A stretch of 64,000 nt of DNA. Origin: Deltaproteobacteria bacterium (GTDB lineage Bacteria; Myxococcota_A; Polyangia; Polyangiales; Ga0077539). Numbering within the stretch: position 1 is the first letter of the stretch; each line of letters opens with the position of its first letter. This document shows, in pieces, positions 17,604 through 26,162 of the stretch. The notes beneath the pieces were generated by a model, which did no database searches, was not told the origin of the DNA, and saw only the letters and a program-made list of their open reading frames with translations. The stretch lies in assembly GCA_016218725.1 (NCBI GenBank), contig JACRDB010000119.1, positions 1 through 64,000 of the forward strand, written 5' to 3'. The translations under genes were made by a program, and so were the position numbers.

Positions 17604-19247
17604 TTGAAGCACCGTCACCTTGTTCTCTGCCTGGGCGCCCTCTGGGGCGTCGTTCACTGCTCCGGCCGAGGCTCCACGCTCCCCCCCGCTGGGGACGCGG
17701 GCGAGGACACGCAGGCACCTCTGGACACGGGCGGCCCTGGGACCGACACCGGCGCCACGGACCGCCCTACCCCCACGGACGCGCCCGGCACCCCGACCCG
17801 GACGGCCATCACGCAGTTCGGCGTGGACGGCCAGCGCACCCTCGCCAACCGCGCGGAGACCGCGCTCTCGCCCGCGGCCCTGCGCGCTGGAGGCTTTGGC
17901 AGGGATATGGCCTTCCGCCCGATGATCGAGGGTCAGGTCTACGCCCAACCCCTGTACATGCCCGCGGTGATGGTCGGTGGCGCGCCCCGGAGCCTGCTCT
18001 TCGTGGCCACCCAGAGCAACAATGTCTACGGCCTGGACGCCCTCACCGGCGCCGAGGTGTGGCGCGTAAACCTCGGCACGCCCGTGTCCCGCTCGTCGCA
18101 GCCGTGTGGGAACGTCTCGCCCTCCACGGGCGTGCTCGGCACGCCGGTGATCGACCCGGCCAGCAACACCCTCTACGCGGTGTCCTTCAACGCCTCCGGC
18201 GGCGCCAAGGTGTTCAACCTCAACGCCCTGGACCTCGCCACGGGCGCCCAGCGCGGGGGCTATCCCGCGGCCATCCGCCCGCCCATGAGCAACGGGTCGA
18301 GCTTCGACCCGAACCCCACCGGAGAGCGGGGAGCCCTGCTCTTCCTCAATGGACACGTCTATGTGCCCTTCGGGGGCCTCTTTGGGGACTGCGGCTACTA
18401 CCACGGCTGGGTGGTGGACATCGACGCCGCAGCGCCCGAGACGCAGGTGGCCTTCGGGACCCCGGGCTCCGGCAGCGGGATCTGGGCCCCGGCGGGCCTC
18501 TCCACGGACGGGATGGGTAACCTCTTCGTCTCCACGGGCAACTCCATGCGCACCCGCCCCGGTGGGGCGACGCAGTTCGGCTTCATGGCGGGCTCCCTCG
18601 GGGAGTTCGTGCTGCGCCTCCGGGCACCGGGCCTGGCCTTCTCCATGGGGGACACCAGCGCGCAGTTCTCGCCCTCGGACGCTGTGGGCCTGGACAATCA
18701 AGACGCGGACATCGGCTCCGTGGCCCCGGTGGTCCTGCCCGGCACCGGCGCCATGACCCTGCTCTTCCAGGGCGGCAAGGAGGGGGCGGGTTACATCCTC
18801 AACGCCGCGGCCCTCGGCGGCCCTGGGGGCCAGCTCTCCGAGGCGAACATCAACCAGGGCATGTACGGCGCGGTGGCCGCGTGGTCCAACGGGACCACCA
18901 CCTATGTGTTCGCGCCCGTCCGCGGGCGGGGCACCGGGTGCACGGGCTCCGGGGGCGTCCAGGCCCTGAGGCTCCAGGGGACCACCCTGGCCCCCGCGTG
19001 GTGCACGGCCTCGCTGACCAATGTGATGCCCGCGGTGTCGTCCAACGGCAACGAGGGGGGTGTCCTTTGGGTCGCCGGGGCCTCGGCGGCCACGCTCCGG
19101 GCGTACGACATCGCCGACGGGATGGAGGTCTACAACAGCCAGGCGGAGGCCCCCACCGGCGTGGCCCAGTGGGTGCCGCCCGTGGTGGCCGACGGCAGGG
19201 TCTACGTCACCGGCCGCACCAGCGTGAGCATGTACCGCATGCGGTGA
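17604..19247 (+). CDS. PQQ-type beta-propeller lipoprotein (copy 2)
   Basis: This protein of about 547 residues is a paralogue of the one encoded immediately upstream, with long identical runs (QVYAQPLYMPAV, GGAPRSLLFVATQ, RPPMSNGSSFD, GSGSGIWAP) across the whole propeller. It has a lipoprotein signal (VVHC) and a much shorter Asp/Thr/Pro linker than copy 1. I chose the TTG at 17604 because GGAGG lies about 7 nt upstream and the signal peptide begins there; an in-frame ATG at 17562 is the alternative. The pair arose by tandem duplication with linker divergence. It is probably surface-exposed; ligand and function are unknown. Confidence 0.83.
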   Translation: MKHRHLVLCLGALWGVVHCSGRGSTLPPAGDAGEDTQAPLDTGGPGTDTGATDRPTPTDAPGTPTRTAITQFGVDGQRTLANRAETALSPAALRAGGFGRDMAFRPMIEGQVYAQPLYMPAVMVGGAPRSLLFVATQSNNVYGLDALTGAEVWRVNLGTPVSRSSQPCGNVSPSTGVLGTPVIDPASNTLYAVSFNASGGAKVFNLNALDLATGAQRGGYPAAIRPPMSNGSSFDPNPTGERGALLFLNGHVYVPFGGLFGDCGYYHGWVVDIDAAAPETQVAFGTPGSGSGIWAPAGLSTDGMGNLFVSTGNSMRTRPGGATQFGFMAGSLGEFVLRLRAPGLAFSMGDTSAQFSPSDAVGLDNQDADIGSVAPVVLPGTGAMTLLFQGGKEGAGYILNAAALGGPGGQLSEANINQGMYGAVAAWSNGTTTYVFAPVRGRGTGCTGSGGVQALRLQGTTLAPAWCTASLTNVMPAVSSNGNEGGVLWVAGASAATLRAYDIADGMEVYNSQAEAPTGVAQWVPPVVADGRVYVTGRTSVSMYRMR

Positions 19248-19250
19248 GCC

Positions 19251-20510
19251 TCACCGCGGGGGCGTCACCACGCGGATGCGGTGGTTGTAGGTGTCGGCGA
19301 TGTAGAGCGCGCCCTGGGCGTTGGTCTCAACGCCGGCGGGCCGATCCAGGAGGGACTGGGACGGCGTCTGTCCGTCCCCTCGGAAGCCCCGGGTGCCACA
19401 CCGGCCTGCCACCGTACGGAGCATCCCGTCGCGGGAGATGGCCCTCACGCAGGAGTTGTTCGTGTCGGCGATGTAGAGCGCCCCGTCAGGGCCGACCTCG
19501 ACGTCGCCGGGGCCGTTGAGCGTGGCCATCACCGCGGGTCCTCCGTCCCCGGTGGCGCCCGCGGTGCCCGTCCCCGCGACGGTGGTGATCACGCCCCGGG
19601 GGTCCACCCTGCGGATCACGTTGTTCCCCGTGTCGGCGATGTACAGGTTGCCCTGGCTGTCGAAATCAATCCGCCCCGCCGGGGGCGCGGCCTGGCCCAC
19701 GGGGTTGCGGAGCTGCGCCATCAGGGCCGGCCCGTTGTCCCCGGCGTAGCCCGCCATGCCGTTGCCCACCACGGTGGTGATCACCCCCATGCCGTCCACC
19801 CGACGGATGCGCTGGTTGGCCTGGTCCGCGATGTAGATCTCCCCCGCGGGGGAGATCGCCACGCCCACCGGGAGGTCCAGCACCGCGTTGAGGGCCGGTC
19901 CGCCGTCCCCGGCGAAGCTCCGCCCTCCCGTCCCGCAGAGGTCCTCGATCATGGAGTCCGGGCGCCCCACGTTGGACACCCGCTTGATCATCGAGTTGTG
20001 CCACGCGGCCACCAGCATGCGCCCCTGGGCGTCAAAGGTGATGTTCGTCGGGTGGTTCAACCGATGGCGCAGCGCGGGCCCCGGCATCCGGGGCGTCCCG
20101 AGCGGCACCGGCGGATCTTTTCCGTCCTGGAGCTCCCCGGTGCCCGCCACCGTGCGCACCGCGCCGTCCTGGCCCAGCTCGCGGATCACGTGGTTGTTCC
20201 AGTCCAGGAAGTACAGCCTCCCGTTGGGCCCCACGGTCATGTCCTGCGGGAGGTACGTCCGCGTGCGCGTCCCGGGCACCAGCTCCGAGGGCGTGCCCGC
20301 CTCGCCCGTACCCACGACGGTGCAGATGGTGTCGGGCGAGGGCGTACACGTCGTGGCGGGCACCGGGGGCTGCTGGGGGTCGTTCATGGCCCCGCAGGTG
20401 GAGGCCAGGGCCTGGTCGACGGTGCGCACGGAGTCACAGGGGTCGGGCCCTCCGCAGCCGGAGGCGAGGGCGAGGAGGGCGGCCGTGGGGAGGAGTGAAT
20501 GGTGGTTCAT
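19251..20510 (-). CDS. NHL-repeat beta-propeller lipoprotein
   Basis: The product is 419 residues, with signal peptide and lipobox (LASGC). Six or so NHL-type repeats follow, each with a core such as G-E-I-Y-I-A-D-Q-A-N-Q-R-I-R-R-V and a preceding G-D-G-G-P-A-L-x-A loop. These propellers usually bind proteins or sugars and have no catalysis of their own. It is co-directional with the larger NHL/BNR gene at 20523-22667, which lies upstream in the transcript; the gap is 12 bp, so they are likely one operon. The two proteins share the same NHL repeat style and probably arose from a common ancestor. Confidence 0.85.
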   Translation of the reverse strand: MNHHSLLPTAALLALASGCGGPDPCDSVRTVDQALASTCGAMNDPQQPPVPATTCTPSPDTICTVVGTGEAGTPSELVPGTRTRTYLPQDMTVGPNGRLYFLDWNNHVIRELGQDGAVRTVAGTGELQDGKDPPVPLGTPRMPGPALRHRLNHPTNITFDAQGRMLVAAWHNSMIKRVSNVGRPDSMIEDLCGTGGRSFAGDGGPALNAVLDLPVGVAISPAGEIYIADQANQRIRRVDGMGVITTVVGNGMAGYAGDNGPALMAQLRNPVGQAAPPAGRIDFDSQGNLYIADTGNNVIRRVDPRGVITTVAGTGTAGATGDGGPAVMATLNGPGDVEVGPDGALYIADTNNSCVRAISRDGMLRTVAGRCGTRGFRGDGQTPSQSLLDRPAGVETNAQGALYIADTYNHRIRVVTPPR

Positions 20511-20522
20511 TGGCAGGGCCTC

Positions 20523-22667
20523 TCAGCGCCACACGCGGCGGACGCGCTGGTTGAAGGAGTCGGACACGTAGAGGTTGCCGCGGGCGTCGAAGGCCACGCC
20601 GTAGGGCCTCCAGAGCCTGGCCTCGCGGGCGGGGCCGTGGTCCCCGGAGAAGCCCCGCTGGCCGTTGCCGACCACGGTGGTGATCACCCCGGAGGTGAGG
20701 TCAATGGCCCGGACGCGGTGGTTGTTCGTGTCGGCGACGTAGAGCCTCCCGTCGGGCCCGAACTCGATGTCCTGCGGGGAGTTGAAGGTGGCCATGCGGG
20801 CGGGGCCGTCGTCTCCGCCGTAGCCGAACATGCCGGTGCCCGCAAAGGTGTCGATGGTGCGCGCGGCGGGGTCATACACCCGGATGCGGTGGTTGCCCGT
20901 GTCGGTGATGTACACCCGACCGTCGGGGCCGACGGCGAGGCCCCCCTCGGGCTCGGGGTTCTCGCCGATCTGGAGGTTGAAGCGGGCCATGAGGGCGGGT
21001 CCTCCGTCGCCCGCGAAGCCCCTCATGCCGTCGCCGGCGACGGTGGTGACGGTGCCCATGGGGTCCACCCGGCGTAGCCGGAGGTTGCCCTGGTCGAGGA
21101 TGTAGAGGTTGCCCTGGGCGTCCCTCTCGGCGTGGGAGGGCTGCTTGAGGAGGGCCATGGCCATGGGCCCGTCGTCGCCGCGGAAGCCCGCCCCGCGGCC
21201 CATGGGTACAAAGACCCGCCCGGTCATGGGGTCCCAGCGGCGGAGCTTGTGGTTGTGCCAAGCCACCACCAGGAGCCTGCCGTCGCGCTCGAAGAAGAGG
21301 TCCGTCGGGTGGTTGAGCGCCACCGTGGGGCCCGGGGCCCCGGGCTCCGAGAGGTCCGAGAGGTCCTCGGGGCCGTCGCCCGGGGAGATCCCGCCCATGA
21401 TGGTCTCGAAGGTGCCCTGGGCGGTGATCCTGCGCACCGAGTGGTTGTTCCAATCGAGGAGCACGGGCAGGTCCCCGGGGCCGAAGGCCATGTCAATGGG
21501 CCAATAGAGATGGCTCTCGCGGATCGGGCGCCCGTCGCCGTTGAAGCCCCCGATGCCGCTGCCCGCGTAGGTGCAGATCACCCCGGACTGCTCCACGCAC
21601 GGGCGGTTGTCGGTCATCCCCTGGATGGGGAGCTCCGGGAGGCGCGCGCCGAAGTGCCAGAGCATCCCGTCGCTCATGGGCGTCGCGTTGATCTGCCCGC
21701 CGACGGCCCACACCTGCCCCGTCGGGTCCACCCACACGGAGTGGAAGTCAAGCTGCGTACGCGGCGGCCGGGCCACCTCGCGCCACGCCCCCGCGCGGCG
21801 CTGGAGCACCGTGCCGTTGGCCCCCACCGCCAGCGGAGAGCCCCGCTCGGGCACGAACACCCCGTTCAGGCGGGACACCGCGTCCAGCGGTGACTGGGTC
21901 CACCCGGTAGCGCCGCTGCCCTCCAGGATCACCCCCGAGGCGAAGCCCCCGACGGCGTAGCGCTCGGCCCCTCGGCCCGCGACGGTGAAGAGCCGCCCTC
22001 GGGCCGTGGCGGGGACGGGCACCACGCTCCAGGCCGCGCCGTCGTAGTGGAGCGTGACGCCGTTCTCGCCCACGGCCCACACGTCGCTCGCGCCGCTGCC
22101 CCAGACCTTGAAGAGCGCCAGCTGCTCCGGGAAGCCCGCCGGGAGGGCGCGGTTCTCCCAGGCTCTCCCGTCGTAGTGCCAGAGCACCGCGCTGGTGCGC
22201 CCCGTGCCGGAGATGTTCCCTCCCACGGCCCATACGTCATTGGCCGCCGCGCCCCAGACGCCGAAGAGCGTCTCGGTCCCCGGCGTGGGCATCGTCTCGA
22301 AGCTCCCCGTGCGGGGCGTGTGCCGCAGGATCGTGCCCCCGGAGCCCACCATGAACACCACCTCCGGGGTCGGGCCGTACACCCACCAGAGGTCCCCGCT
22401 GGCCAGCCCCGTGGAGAGCCGCTGCCACGCGCGCCCGTCGTAGTGCAGCGCCCAGGGGCCCCGGCCGTCGCGGGTGTCCGCCCCCACCACGTACACGTCC
22501 CTCTCGGTGTTGCCCCACACCGACAGGAGCGCCCCGTTGAGGTTCGCGTGAAGGGGCTGCCACACAAAGGTCGGGGGCGTCTCCTCAGGGTCACACCCCG
22601 GCGCAACCCCGACCAGCGACCCCACCAGCAAGCCCAGGACCCAGCCGCCATGTTGCCTTGATGCCAT
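20523..22667 (-). CDS. BNR/NHL double-propeller lipoprotein
   Basis: The protein is 714 residues, with lipoprotein signal (VAPGC). Residues about 30-340 carry repeats of S-V-W-G-x-x-x-x-D-V-(W/Y)-x-V-G followed by H-Y-D-G-x-x-W, a BNR/Ycf48-like propeller pattern frequent in myxobacterial surface proteins. Residues about 360-714 carry NHL repeats like those of the downstream gene. I used the ATG 16 codons inside the longest frame because GGGAG lies about 6 nt upstream and the signal peptide starts there. No catalytic site was seen; a binding or scaffold role at the cell surface is inference. Confidence 0.85.
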   Translation of the reverse strand: MASRQHGGWVLGLLVGSLVGVAPGCDPEETPPTFVWQPLHANLNGALLSVWGNTERDVYVVGADTRDGRGPWALHYDGRAWQRLSTGLASGDLWWVYGPTPEVVFMVGSGGTILRHTPRTGSFETMPTPGTETLFGVWGAAANDVWAVGGNISGTGRTSAVLWHYDGRAWENRALPAGFPEQLALFKVWGSGASDVWAVGENGVTLHYDGAAWSVVPVPATARGRLFTVAGRGAERYAVGGFASGVILEGSGATGWTQSPLDAVSRLNGVFVPERGSPLAVGANGTVLQRRAGAWREVARPPRTQLDFHSVWVDPTGQVWAVGGQINATPMSDGMLWHFGARLPELPIQGMTDNRPCVEQSGVICTYAGSGIGGFNGDGRPIRESHLYWPIDMAFGPGDLPVLLDWNNHSVRRITAQGTFETIMGGISPGDGPEDLSDLSEPGAPGPTVALNHPTDLFFERDGRLLVVAWHNHKLRRWDPMTGRVFVPMGRGAGFRGDDGPMAMALLKQPSHAERDAQGNLYILDQGNLRLRRVDPMGTVTTVAGDGMRGFAGDGGPALMARFNLQIGENPEPEGGLAVGPDGRVYITDTGNHRIRVYDPAARTIDTFAGTGMFGYGGDDGPARMATFNSPQDIEFGPDGRLYVADTNNHRVRAIDLTSGVITTVVGNGQRGFSGDHGPAREARLWRPYGVAFDARGNLYVSDSFNQRVRRVWR

Positions 22668-22765
22668 TCGTCTCCCTCGCTCCTCTGCCTTTGGGAACGT
22701 CCAAGCAATGCACACCGGATTCCAAACCGCCAGCCCGGTTCGCTAAAAGGTAGGTAAAAGTGTGT

Positions 22766-24604
22766 TCAGGTAGGTGTGTGTCGTTTTCGCCGTCGCCCCG
22801 CCAGGGCCAGCATGGTGGTGAACACCAGGGCCCCGGAGCCGCCCGGCCCCGATCCCGCTCCGCGGCACTGGCAGGTCGGGGGGGTGCTCGGGGGCGGAGG
22901 GCCGTCCAGCGCCGTTGCGCCGTCGCGCGAGGGGCCATCGAGGGCGGCGTCCGGGGCGGCGTCCGCGGAGGGGCCGTCGCGCGAGGGGCCGTCGAGGGCG
23001 GCGTCCAGGGCGGCGTCGGGACCTGCGTCCACGGGCGCGGCGCCGCCGGTGATGGTGACCGTGGCGGTGGCCGTGGCGATGGCGAAGGGCGCCGCCCGTC
23101 CGGACATGTTCCAGGCGTCCCGGAGCCTCCGGCCTCGCTCGTGGCCCATGGTGGCGTCGGCGATGGTGTTCACGTAGTGCTTCGTGGTGGTCTGGTAGAG
23201 GAGCCTCACGGTGAGCGTCAGGGGCCCGTTGGGCGTGCCCGCGGGGATCGGGATGTCATACACCGCGTCGTCGTAGTGGCGCAGGGCGCCGCCCGCTCCG
23301 CCCGCGTAGTCCCTCCCGACGGGCTGCGTGCGTGCGTCGGGGAGCATCCCCTCGGCCGGGATGCGGGTGTCCTCCAGCACCACATTGTGCCGCGCGACGA
23401 AGTCACTCGGCGTCACCCTCCCGCCCTCGAAGCGCCCGGCCTGGAAGCGGAACACCCGGAGCTGCGCGTCCCGCGCGCGGTCCTCCACCAGCTCGTCGCC
23501 CTCGAAGAGGCCAGAGACCACGGCGGCCCCTCGCTGCACCTGGAGGAACAGGAGCCTGGCGTCCTCGTAGCCCGTCGGGAGCTTGTGCCCCGAGCGGTTG
23601 GTGACCCTCACCGTGAGCCTGACGCTCGAGCCCGCCCGCGCCTCCGAGGGCGCCCCGGAGAGGGTGAGCGTGGCCGCGGTGCGCAGGAACGCCTGCTGGC
23701 GCATGCGGGCCTGGCGCATCACGTCGTCGTCGAACTCACCGGGGTAGGCCACGCGCAGGAGCTCCGTGCCCCACTCGTTGGCGCCGTGGAAGTCATGGCG
23801 CCGGGGGTCGGGCCTGGCGGGGGCCCCGGGGATGCGCGTCACCGGGAGCATGCCGGGCTCCTCGGCCATGTGGCACTGCTGGCAGGTCCTGGCGCTGGCG
23901 CCCCCGCGCGCAAACGACGACTGGCGCCACTCGGTGTAGGTGCTCTGCAGGGGGAAGGGCAGCCCGGTGTCCATGCCGGTCATCGACAGCCGCCGGGCGA
24001 GGGGGTTGTCCACGTCGTGGCACTGACCACACAACGCCGCGTCGCGGATGAAGGGCGAGCTCATGGACGTGTGCCGCGGGGAGGGAAAGGGGTCGTCGTA
24101 GGGGCCGAAGCGCACGGGCCCCCGGCCCATGGGGGGCGCGTCCCCGAGGACGTACTGGGCGTTGCCGAGCGCCACGGGGGGGGTCTGGGCCCGCGGGTCC
24201 AGGCTCCGGTGGCAGGCGTCACAATGGACGCCGTCCAGGTCCTGGAGCGGGTCCAGGCGCTCGCCGGTGCCGGGGAGCGCGCGGCCTCCGACGAAACCCG
24301 CGGGCGTGTGGCAGCGTAGACAATACTGGCCCAGGTCCGGGACCTGGGCGTTGGCCACCTGGAGCGTGGCCAGGAACAACGGGTCCCGCGCCGCGTTGGC
24401 CATCATCGACGGGGCCCAGGTGTCGTTCGGCAGGTAGAGCCTCCCATCAGGCGTGGTGCTCATGCTGTGGCAGTCCAGGCACTGGGCCGCGGGCTCCAGC
24501 CTCGCCGTGAGCCCCCCGGGCTGCGTCCCCGGGAGCACCACCGGCTGCGCGAGGAGCTCCGACGGCACGGCCAGGGCAAAGGCGAGGAGCGCGAAGCATC
24601 GCAT
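22766..24604 (-). CDS. Pentaheme c-type cytochrome with MYXO-CTERM-like tail
   Basis: This is a 612-residue exported protein. A signal peptide ends near LLAQ, then come five CxxCH haem sites: CLDCH, CLRCH, CDACH, CGQCH and CQQCH within residues 40-240. A beta-rich domain follows with the N-x-S-G-H-K-L-P-T-G-Y motif seen in several multiheme surface cytochromes. Next is a linker of Asp/Ala/Gly/Pro repeats (DAALDGPSRDG) and a C-terminal CQCR, hydrophobic segment and RRRKR cluster, matching the form of MYXO-CTERM sorting tails. It is probably an outer-surface electron-transfer protein. A TATCAT box lies 8 nt before the ATG, suggesting a leaderless transcript. No cytochrome maturation genes are adjacent, though a TlpA-like protein lies 8 kb away. 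Confidence 0.93.
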   Translation of the reverse strand: MRCFALLAFALAVPSELLAQPVVLPGTQPGGLTARLEPAAQCLDCHSMSTTPDGRLYLPNDTWAPSMMANAARDPLFLATLQVANAQVPDLGQYCLRCHTPAGFVGGRALPGTGERLDPLQDLDGVHCDACHRSLDPRAQTPPVALGNAQYVLGDAPPMGRGPVRFGPYDDPFPSPRHTSMSSPFIRDAALCGQCHDVDNPLARRLSMTGMDTGLPFPLQSTYTEWRQSSFARGGASARTCQQCHMAEEPGMLPVTRIPGAPARPDPRRHDFHGANEWGTELLRVAYPGEFDDDVMRQARMRQQAFLRTAATLTLSGAPSEARAGSSVRLTVRVTNRSGHKLPTGYEDARLLFLQVQRGAAVVSGLFEGDELVEDRARDAQLRVFRFQAGRFEGGRVTPSDFVARHNVVLEDTRIPAEGMLPDARTQPVGRDYAGGAGGALRHYDDAVYDIPIPAGTPNGPLTLTVRLLYQTTTKHYVNTIADATMGHERGRRLRDAWNMSGRAAPFAIATATATVTITGGAAPVDAGPDAALDAALDGPSRDGPSADAAPDAALDGPSRDGATALDGPPPPSTPPTCQCRGAGSGPGGSGALVFTTMLALAGRRRKRHTPT

Positions 24605-24642
24605 GGCAGGGCATGATACCTCTAACGCACCGAGACGCCGCG

Positions 24643-25215
24643 ATGATGTACGAAGTCTACGCCCGGATCTGCGTCGGGGCCCAGGCCGAGCCCGACGCCG
24701 CCAGGGACCTCCTGGAGCGCTTCCACCAGGGCCTGGGCCTCGCTCCCCAGGCGAAGACCCCGGAGGTGTTCGCCAGGCTCCGCGAGGAGGCCCCGAAGCA
24801 CAAGCAGCACGAGCCCGACCGGGCGCGCTACGAGCGCGCGCTGGAGGCCTACGTAGACGGCCTCTGGGACGTCGATTGCGCCATCGGTGGCGTGAGCGAC
24901 GGGACCCTGGACCCGCTCCGGGGCTACCTCTTCGTGGGCGTCCGCGTCGAGGACTTCGCCTTCAGTGAGAAGGACGACCTGCCCGCCGCGGCCACGCGCC
25001 CCACCTGGCTCCGGAGCGGGGACCTGTCCCCCGGCTCGGCCTTCTCCCACACCCTGGGCCCGGACTCCCACAAGGCCTTCCACCACGCGGCCAAGATGCA
25101 CCAGCGGGCCGCCCGGCCCATCGCTCGGGACGCCCAGAAGCGCCTGGAGGCCCTGCCCGTCCTGCGGCACCAGGAGCCCTCCTGGGCCCTCGTCCGGTGG
25201 CTGGTGAGGGTGTAG
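24643..25215 (+). CDS. Hypothetical protein
   Basis: This soluble protein of 190 residues matches no family I recognise. It begins MMYEVYARICVGAQ, has a helical N-terminal half and a central segment (PLRGYLFVGVRVEDFAFSEKDD) that looks like mixed alpha/beta. No cysteine pairs, signal peptide or nucleotide-binding motif is present. Start codons at 24613 and 24646 are also possible; no ribosome-binding site decides. It diverges from the pentaheme cytochrome gene over a short gap. Confidence 0.6.
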   Translation: MMYEVYARICVGAQAEPDAARDLLERFHQGLGLAPQAKTPEVFARLREEAPKHKQHEPDRARYERALEAYVDGLWDVDCAIGGVSDGTLDPLRGYLFVGVRVEDFAFSEKDDLPAAATRPTWLRSGDLSPGSAFSHTLGPDSHKAFHHAAKMHQRAARPIARDAQKRLEALPVLRHQEPSWALVRWLVRV

Positions 25216-25277
25216 CGTCGCCCGGGAGCAATCCGCCCCGCTGCCCGGGGCGTACCGCACGACACAAGGAGCGAGAC

Positions 25278-26162
25278 GTGACGAGAGACACCACCACCGC
25301 GCGGCGCTGGCGCCGCTGGGGGGCCGCCGCGGCGGCCCTCGTGGCCCTGGGGGGCGGCTTCGTCGCCGCCGGGGGCTGCAAGCACACCGTGGCCCCGCGG
25401 GAGACCCTCACCTCGGACGAGGTCCGCACGGCCACGGCGTTTCCCTTCCAGGACTACGACGCCATCGTCCACCAGTACGTAGACACCGAGGGCCGGGTGA
25501 ACTACCAGGCCCTGCGCCGGAATCGCGCCCCCCTGGACCGGTTCCTGGCCTTCGTGGCCCAGGCGGGGCCGGCCTCGCGGGCGGACCTGTTCCCCACGGA
25601 GAACCACCGCAAGGCGTATTTCGTCGCGGCCTACAACGCCACGGTGTTCCGCAACGTCATCGACCGCGGCCCCATCAACAACATCGATGACAACAAGGTG
25701 TCGTTCTTCTACGGCACGCGCTTTGTCATCAACGGCCGGGAGATCAACCTGGTGGACCTGGAGAACGAGATCATCCGGCCCACCTTCCACGACCCGCGGC
25801 TGCACTTCGCCCTGAACTGCGCCTCCGGCGGCTGCCCCAGGCTCCCCAACGAGGCCTTTGTCCCCGACCGCATCGAGGAGCAGCTCGAGCGCGAGGCCCG
25901 GCGCTTCTGCAACGAGGAGCGCAACGTGCGCCCCGTCACCGCCGAGCGCAAGATCTACCTGTCGCACATCTTCGACTGGTACGCCCAGGACTTTGTGGAC
26001 TACGAGAACGCCCACGGGCACCAGGGCGGCGACCGGGTCACGTTCATCAACCGCTACCGGGACGCCGAGCACCAGCTCCCGCGGGACTTCGAGGTCGAGT
26101 TCGTGGACTACGACTGGACCATCAACGCCCAGGCCGCCGCCGGGCAGCCGCCCAGCAGCTAG
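25278..26162 (+). CDS. DUF547-domain lipoprotein or exported protein
   Basis: The product is 294 residues from a GTG preceded by AAGGAG at 6 nt. An N-terminal hydrophobic stretch ends in AAGGC, a weak lipobox. The body matches DUF547 (PF04784): Y-Q-A-L, then RKAYFVAAYNATVFRNVID, then DPRLHFALNCASGGCPRL near residue 180. The conserved N-C-A-S-x-x-C-P and the upstream Asn/Asp residues make DUF547 a suspected cysteine-hydrolase-like fold, but its biochemistry is unknown. Its stop overlaps the stop region of the convergent aldolase gene by 4 bp. Confidence 0.88.
   Translation: MTRDTTTARRWRRWGAAAAALVALGGGFVAAGGCKHTVAPRETLTSDEVRTATAFPFQDYDAIVHQYVDTEGRVNYQALRRNRAPLDRFLAFVAQAGPASRADLFPTENHRKAYFVAAYNATVFRNVIDRGPINNIDDNKVSFFYGTRFVINGREINLVDLENEIIRPTFHDPRLHFALNCASGGCPRLPNEAFVPDRIEEQLEREARRFCNEERNVRPVTAERKIYLSHIFDWYAQDFVDYENAHGHQGGDRVTFINRYRDAEHQLPRDFEVEFVDYDWTINAQAAAGQPPSS

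Noticed and set aside
22760..24319. A 519-residue plus-strand frame opposite the cytochrome
   Set aside because: It is antisense; the minus strand has five CxxCH sites and a signal peptide.
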